11,773 nucleotides of DNA, from NCBI GenBank assembly GCA_021812845.1, contig JAKAML010000014.1, forward strand, positions 1 through 11,773, in the 5' to 3' direction. Position numbers and translations under genes: made by a program. The notes below the pieces were generated by a model. That model did not search any database. It was not told the DNA's origin and saw nothing but the letters and a program-made list of their open reading frames with translations. This stretch comes from Pseudomonadota bacterium. Its GTDB lineage: Bacteria; Pseudomonadota; Alphaproteobacteria; Rhizobiales; Hyphomicrobiaceae. Shown here one piece after another: positions 9,166 through 11,773 of this stretch (the stretch's first letter is position 1; every line of letters starts with the position of its first letter).

Positions 9166-9205
9166 GAGGCCGGATCTGCTCCCCCCGGGTCCGGCCTCGA
9201 TTTTT
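9166..9205 (+). terminator. Intrinsic terminator of the secreted-protein gene
   Basis: A 9-bp perfect stem (GAGGCCGGA at 9166-9174, TCCGGCCTC at 9190-9198) encloses a 15-base loop and is followed two bases later by five T (9201-9205). This is the clearest rho-independent terminator in the window. Its T-tract orientation fits the + strand gene ending at 9045; priA converges from the other side, so it may also block antisense read-through. Confidence 0.85.
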
Positions 9206-9250
9206 CGGGTCGATCCGTTCGTGCCGCGCCGCCGTTTCACGGCCGCTGTT

Positions 9251-11479
9251 TCACAAGAAACTATAGGGATCCACGTCGAGCGAGACGCGAAGGTCGCTCG
9301 GCAGCTTCGGCAGGTTGTCGCTCCACGCCCTGAGGAACGCCTGCACGTCGATATCGCGCGGCGCCTTGACCAGGAGCCGCCAGCGATGGCGGCCGCGGAC
9401 GACCGCGATCGGCGCTTCCGCCGGACCCAGCACCTCGATCCGCTCGGAGGCCGGTGCGGCCTTGGCGATGACGCGCGCCATGTTGGCGGCCAGGTCCTTG
9501 TCGCGGGCCGAGATCACGACCGCCGCCAGCCGTCCGTAAGGCGGCAGGAGGCCGCGCTGCCGGGTCTCGATCTCGCGCACGAGGAACGCCTCGCGGTCGC
9601 CGCAGATGATCGCCGCCATCACCGGGTTCTCGGGCATGTGGGTCTGGATGAAGCCGCGGCCGCGGGCGAAGGCGCGGCCGGCGCGGCCGGTGACCTGATG
9701 CAGGAGCTGGAACGTGCGCTCGCCGGCGCGCGGGTCGGCGCCCTGCGCGAGGCCGAGGTCGCCGTCGACGATGCCGACCGTGGCGAGGTCGGGGAAATGG
9801 TGGCCCTTGGCGACGAGCTGCGTGCCGATGATGATCTGCGCCGCGCCCTCCTCGATCCGCTTGATGACCGCGCGCATCTCCTCGAGACCCGGAATCAGGT
9901 CGGACGACAACAGCTCGACCTTGGCCTCCGGCCAGCGTTCGGCGACCTCCTCGGCGACCCGCTCGACGCCCGGTCCGCAGGCGACGAGCGCTCCCGGCTC
10001 GCCGCACTTCGGGCACTTCTCGGGCATCGCCAGCGAGAAGCCGCAGTGGTGGCAGTGGAGCCGGCCGCGGAAGCGATGCTCGACCAGCCACGCCGTGCAC
10101 TGCGGGCATTCGATGCGATGACCGCAGGACCGGCAGAGCGTCAGCGGCGCATAGCCGCGGCGGTTGAGGAACAACAGCGACTGCTGGCCGCGCGCCATGG
10201 TCTCGGTCACCGCCTCGACCAGCGTCGGCGCCAGCCAGCGGCCCTTGTCGGGCTGTTGCTTGCGGAGATCGATTGCCGTGATCTCGGGCAGCTCCGTGCC
10301 GTGGAAGCGGCCGGGCAGCACGACATGACGATAGCGCCCGGTGCGCGCGTTGACGTGGCTCTCGATCGATGGCGTGGCGGAGGCGAGCACGACGGGGAAC
10401 TTGCCGAGGCTCGCGCGCACCACCGCCATGTCGCGCGCCTGGTAGTGGACGCGGTCGTCCTGCTTGAAGCCCTGGTCGTGCTCCTCGTCGACGACGATCA
10501 GGCCGAGGTCGGCGTAGGGCAGGAACAGCGCCGAGCGGGCGCCGACCACGACGCGCGCCTCGCCCGTCGCCACCGCCCTCCAGATCCGGCCGCGCTCGGG
10601 CCCGGCCAGCGCCGAGTGCCATTCGACGGGCTGCGTGCCGAAGCGGGCCTCGAAGCGGCCCATGAACTGCGAGGTGAGCGCGATCTCGGGCAGCATGACG
10701 AGCGCCTGCCGGCCGCGCTCCAGCGTGCGCGCCACCGCCTCGTAGTAGACCTCGGTCTTGCCCGAGCCGGTGACGCCGTCGAGCAGCGACACCGAGTACC
10801 CGTCCGCCTCGACGGCCGAGCGCAGCGCCGTGACGGCCGCGAGCTGGTCGGGCGAGAACTCGGGCGTCTGGTGGCGCGGCCTCGGCACCGGGCACGTCTT
10901 CTCGGGGATCGCGACGTCGACCAGATTGCCGGCGGCGACGAGGCCGTCGACGACGCCGGTCGAGCAATTGGCCGCCACAGCCAGCGCCGCCTTGGTGCGG
11001 ATCAGGCCGTCGGCGGCGATCTCGAGCGCGCGGGCGCGGGCGGGCGTGAGCCGCGGCGGCGCCGGCGCGCCTGGCACCACCGTCACGCCGAAGCGCGGCT
11101 TCTGCGGCTCGAACACCGCCGGCGCGCTCATCATCATGCGGATCACCATGCCGAGCGGCGCCAGCGTGTAGCGCGCGATCCACTCGGCGAAGCGCAGCGA
11201 GACCTCGGGCAGCGGCGGCGCCTCGAGCCGAGAGGCCACGGCCTTGAGCCTGGCCGGCTTCGCGCGCCTGCGCGCCGGCCCGTCCGCGGCCGGCGGCGCG
11301 CCGACCGCCCGGTCCCAGACCACGCCGATCCGGGTCTGCGGTCCGAACGGCACCAGCACGAACGAGCCGGGCTCCGGCACGAGCCCGTCGGGCACCGCGT
11401 AGTCGTAGGTCTGGTCGAGCGCCACCGGCAGCACGACGGGCACGCTCTGCCCCGCCGCGGCCGGCGTCACGTCGTCCAT
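9251..11479 (-). CDS. priA: Primosomal replication-restart helicase PriA
   Basis: This superfamily 2 3'-to-5' DNA helicase reloads the replisome at stalled forks. Numbered from the ATG at 11479 (742 residues, close to the usual length), the 3'-DNA-binding domain starts at about 12 ([19 protein letters not shown]). Walker A is GVTGSGKT at 235-242, and the DEEH box is at 331-334. Eight zinc cysteines sit at 449, 452, 458, 461, 476, 479, 489 and 492. Helicase motif V is in [15 protein letters not shown] and motif VI is QVTGRAGR at 595-602. The C-terminal domain is complete, including the segment [14 protein letters not shown]. The start is not certain: an in-frame GTG at 11566 would add 29 residues that do not look PriA-like, and neither start has a strong ribosome-binding site. 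It runs divergently from the aldolase gene, with 167 bases between them. Confidence 0.96.
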   Translation of the reverse strand: MDDVTPAAAGQSVPVVLPVALDQTYDYAVPDGLVPEPGSFVLVPFGPQTRIGVVWDRAVGAPPAADGPARRRAKPARLKAVASRLEAPPLPEVSLRFAEWIARYTLAPLGMVIRMMMSAPAVFEPQKPRFGVTVVPGAPAPPRLTPARARALEIAADGLIRTKAALAVAANCSTGVVDGLVAAGNLVDVAIPEKTCPVPRPRHQTPEFSPDQLAAVTALRSAVEADGYSVSLLDGVTGSGKTEVYYEAVARTLERGRQALVMLPEIALTSQFMGRFEARFGTQPVEWHSALAGPERGRIWRAVATGEARVVVGARSALFLPYADLGLIVVDEEHDQGFKQDDRVHYQARDMAVVRASLGKFPVVLASATPSIESHVNARTGRYRHVVLPGRFHGTELPEITAIDLRKQQPDKGRWLAPTLVEAVTETMARGQQSLLFLNRRGYAPLTLCRSCGHRIECPQCTAWLVEHRFRGRLHCHHCGFSLAMPEKCPKCGEPGALVACGPGVERVAEEVAERWPEAKVELLSSDLIPGLEEMRAVIKRIEEGAAQIIIGTQLVAKGHHFPDLATVGIVDGDLGLAQGADPRAGERTFQLLHQVTGRAGRAFARGRGFIQTHMPENPVMAAIICGDREAFLVREIETRQRGLLPPYGRLAAVVISARDKDLAANMARVIAKAAPASERIEVLGPAEAPIAVVRGRHRWRLLVKAPRDIDVQAFLRAWSDNLPKLPSDLRVSLDVDPYSFL

Positions 11480-11608
11480 GTCGTCGAGAAGGTCGTCCAA
11501 ACCGACTATCCAAAGTGGCTTTGCGAGGGTATCAGCGCCTGACGGGACGCAGTGCCCGGGAATCACGCGCCGAGCCTACCGCCGTTCCTGCGGCAGGGCC
11601 AAGGCATC

Positions 11609-11619
11609 GAGGTGACCTC
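11609..11619. promoter_or_regulatory. Small palindrome upstream of the aldolase gene, possible operator
   Basis: GAGGTGACCTC is a perfect palindrome with a single central base, 27 bases before the ATG at 11647 in the divergent priA-aldolase gap (11480-11646). Its position would suit a regulator site, but it is short. I see no confident promoter for either gene in this gap. Confidence 0.25.
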
Positions 11620-11646
11620 ACGAACCGTCGCAAGGACAGGCCGCCC

Positions 11647-11773
11647 ATGAAATTCTTCGTCGATACCGCCGAGCTCGCCGAGATCCGGGATCTTGCCGCC
11701 TCGGGGCTCGTCGACGGCGTCACCACCAACCCGTCGCTGATCGCGAGGTCCGGGCGCGACCTCGAGGAGACGA
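11647..11773 (+). CDS. tal: Small-type transaldolase / fructose-6-phosphate aldolase, N-terminal part (3' end outside window)
   Basis: The first 42 codons begin [16 protein letters not shown] and continue with [19 protein letters not shown]. This is the characteristic N terminus of the short (about 215-residue) TalB/TalC-like class I aldolases, where the DTA and TTNPSL motifs line the active site. The Schiff-base lysine lies beyond the window. The family transfers or releases dihydroxyacetone units in the pentose phosphate pathway, or acts as a fructose-6-phosphate aldolase; the two cannot be separated from this fragment. The ATG has AGGACAGG upstream. It is divergent from priA. Confidence 0.9.
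   Translation, partial: MKFFVDTAELAEIRDLAASGLVDGVTTNPSLIARSGRDLEET

Noticed and set aside
8581..9240. Long open frame on the - strand opposite the secreted-protein gene and its 3' region
   Set aside because: It is antisense to a well-supported gene, has low-complexity Val/Arg-rich content and translates the tandem repeats and terminator. High GC produces such frames throughout the window.
11562..11587. EcfG-like boxes on the - strand upstream of priA (GGAAC-N16-CGTG)
   Set aside because: The -10 box has one mismatch in four bases, and a stress promoter for priA has no support. A similar near miss (GGAAC-N16-GGTT) occurs at the atpD start, showing that such partial matches arise by chance here.

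Overview
The window is GC-rich (roughly two thirds G+C by eye), densely packed chromosomal DNA from an alphaproteobacterium, most likely of the order Hyphomicrobiales (Rhizobiales). Three things point there: the F1 ATP synthase genes stand alone in the order atpH-A-G-D-C without the F0 genes; envC-ctpA lies next to an rppH/ialA-type Nudix gene; and the beta subunit has the insertion around residues 201-214 (ending NNGSAKGSK) typical of the class. I cannot name a genus from sequence alone.

Layout. (1) Bases 1-2788, + strand: the 3' end of an EnvC-like murein hydrolase activator, overlapping by one base (TAATG) a carboxy-terminal processing protease (CtpA, S41 family), then a perfect hairpin, then the Nudix RNA pyrophosphohydrolase RppH. 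A perfect 12-bp hairpin closes this unit where it converges with the next. (2) Bases 2804-8252, - strand: the F1-ATPase operon atpH-atpA-atpG-atpD-atpC. It is interrupted between atpD and atpC by a 92-residue protein with a CC...CPFC cysteine pattern (putative zinc ribbon), and has hairpins in the atpH-atpA gap and in the gap before atpC. (3) Bases 8253-9205: an intergenic stretch carrying a good match to an EcfG (general stress response) promoter on the + strand, then a 99-residue secreted His/Tyr-rich protein, a 13-bp triple repeat and a strong intrinsic terminator. (4) Bases 9251-11479, - strand: the replication-restart helicase PriA. (5) From 11647, + strand: the first 42 codons of a small-type transaldolase / fructose-6-phosphate aldolase, divergent from priA.

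Functionally this is mostly core genome: cell-wall remodelling and periplasmic proteolysis, mRNA 5'-end processing, ATP synthesis, replication restart and central carbon metabolism. I see no mobile element, CRISPR array, tRNA or rRNA, and no convincing defence or biosynthetic system. The least explained pieces are the cysteine-rich gene embedded in the F1 operon, the paired stem-loops that separate it from atpC, and the possible EcfG-controlled His/Tyr-rich secreted protein with its unusual 3' region.
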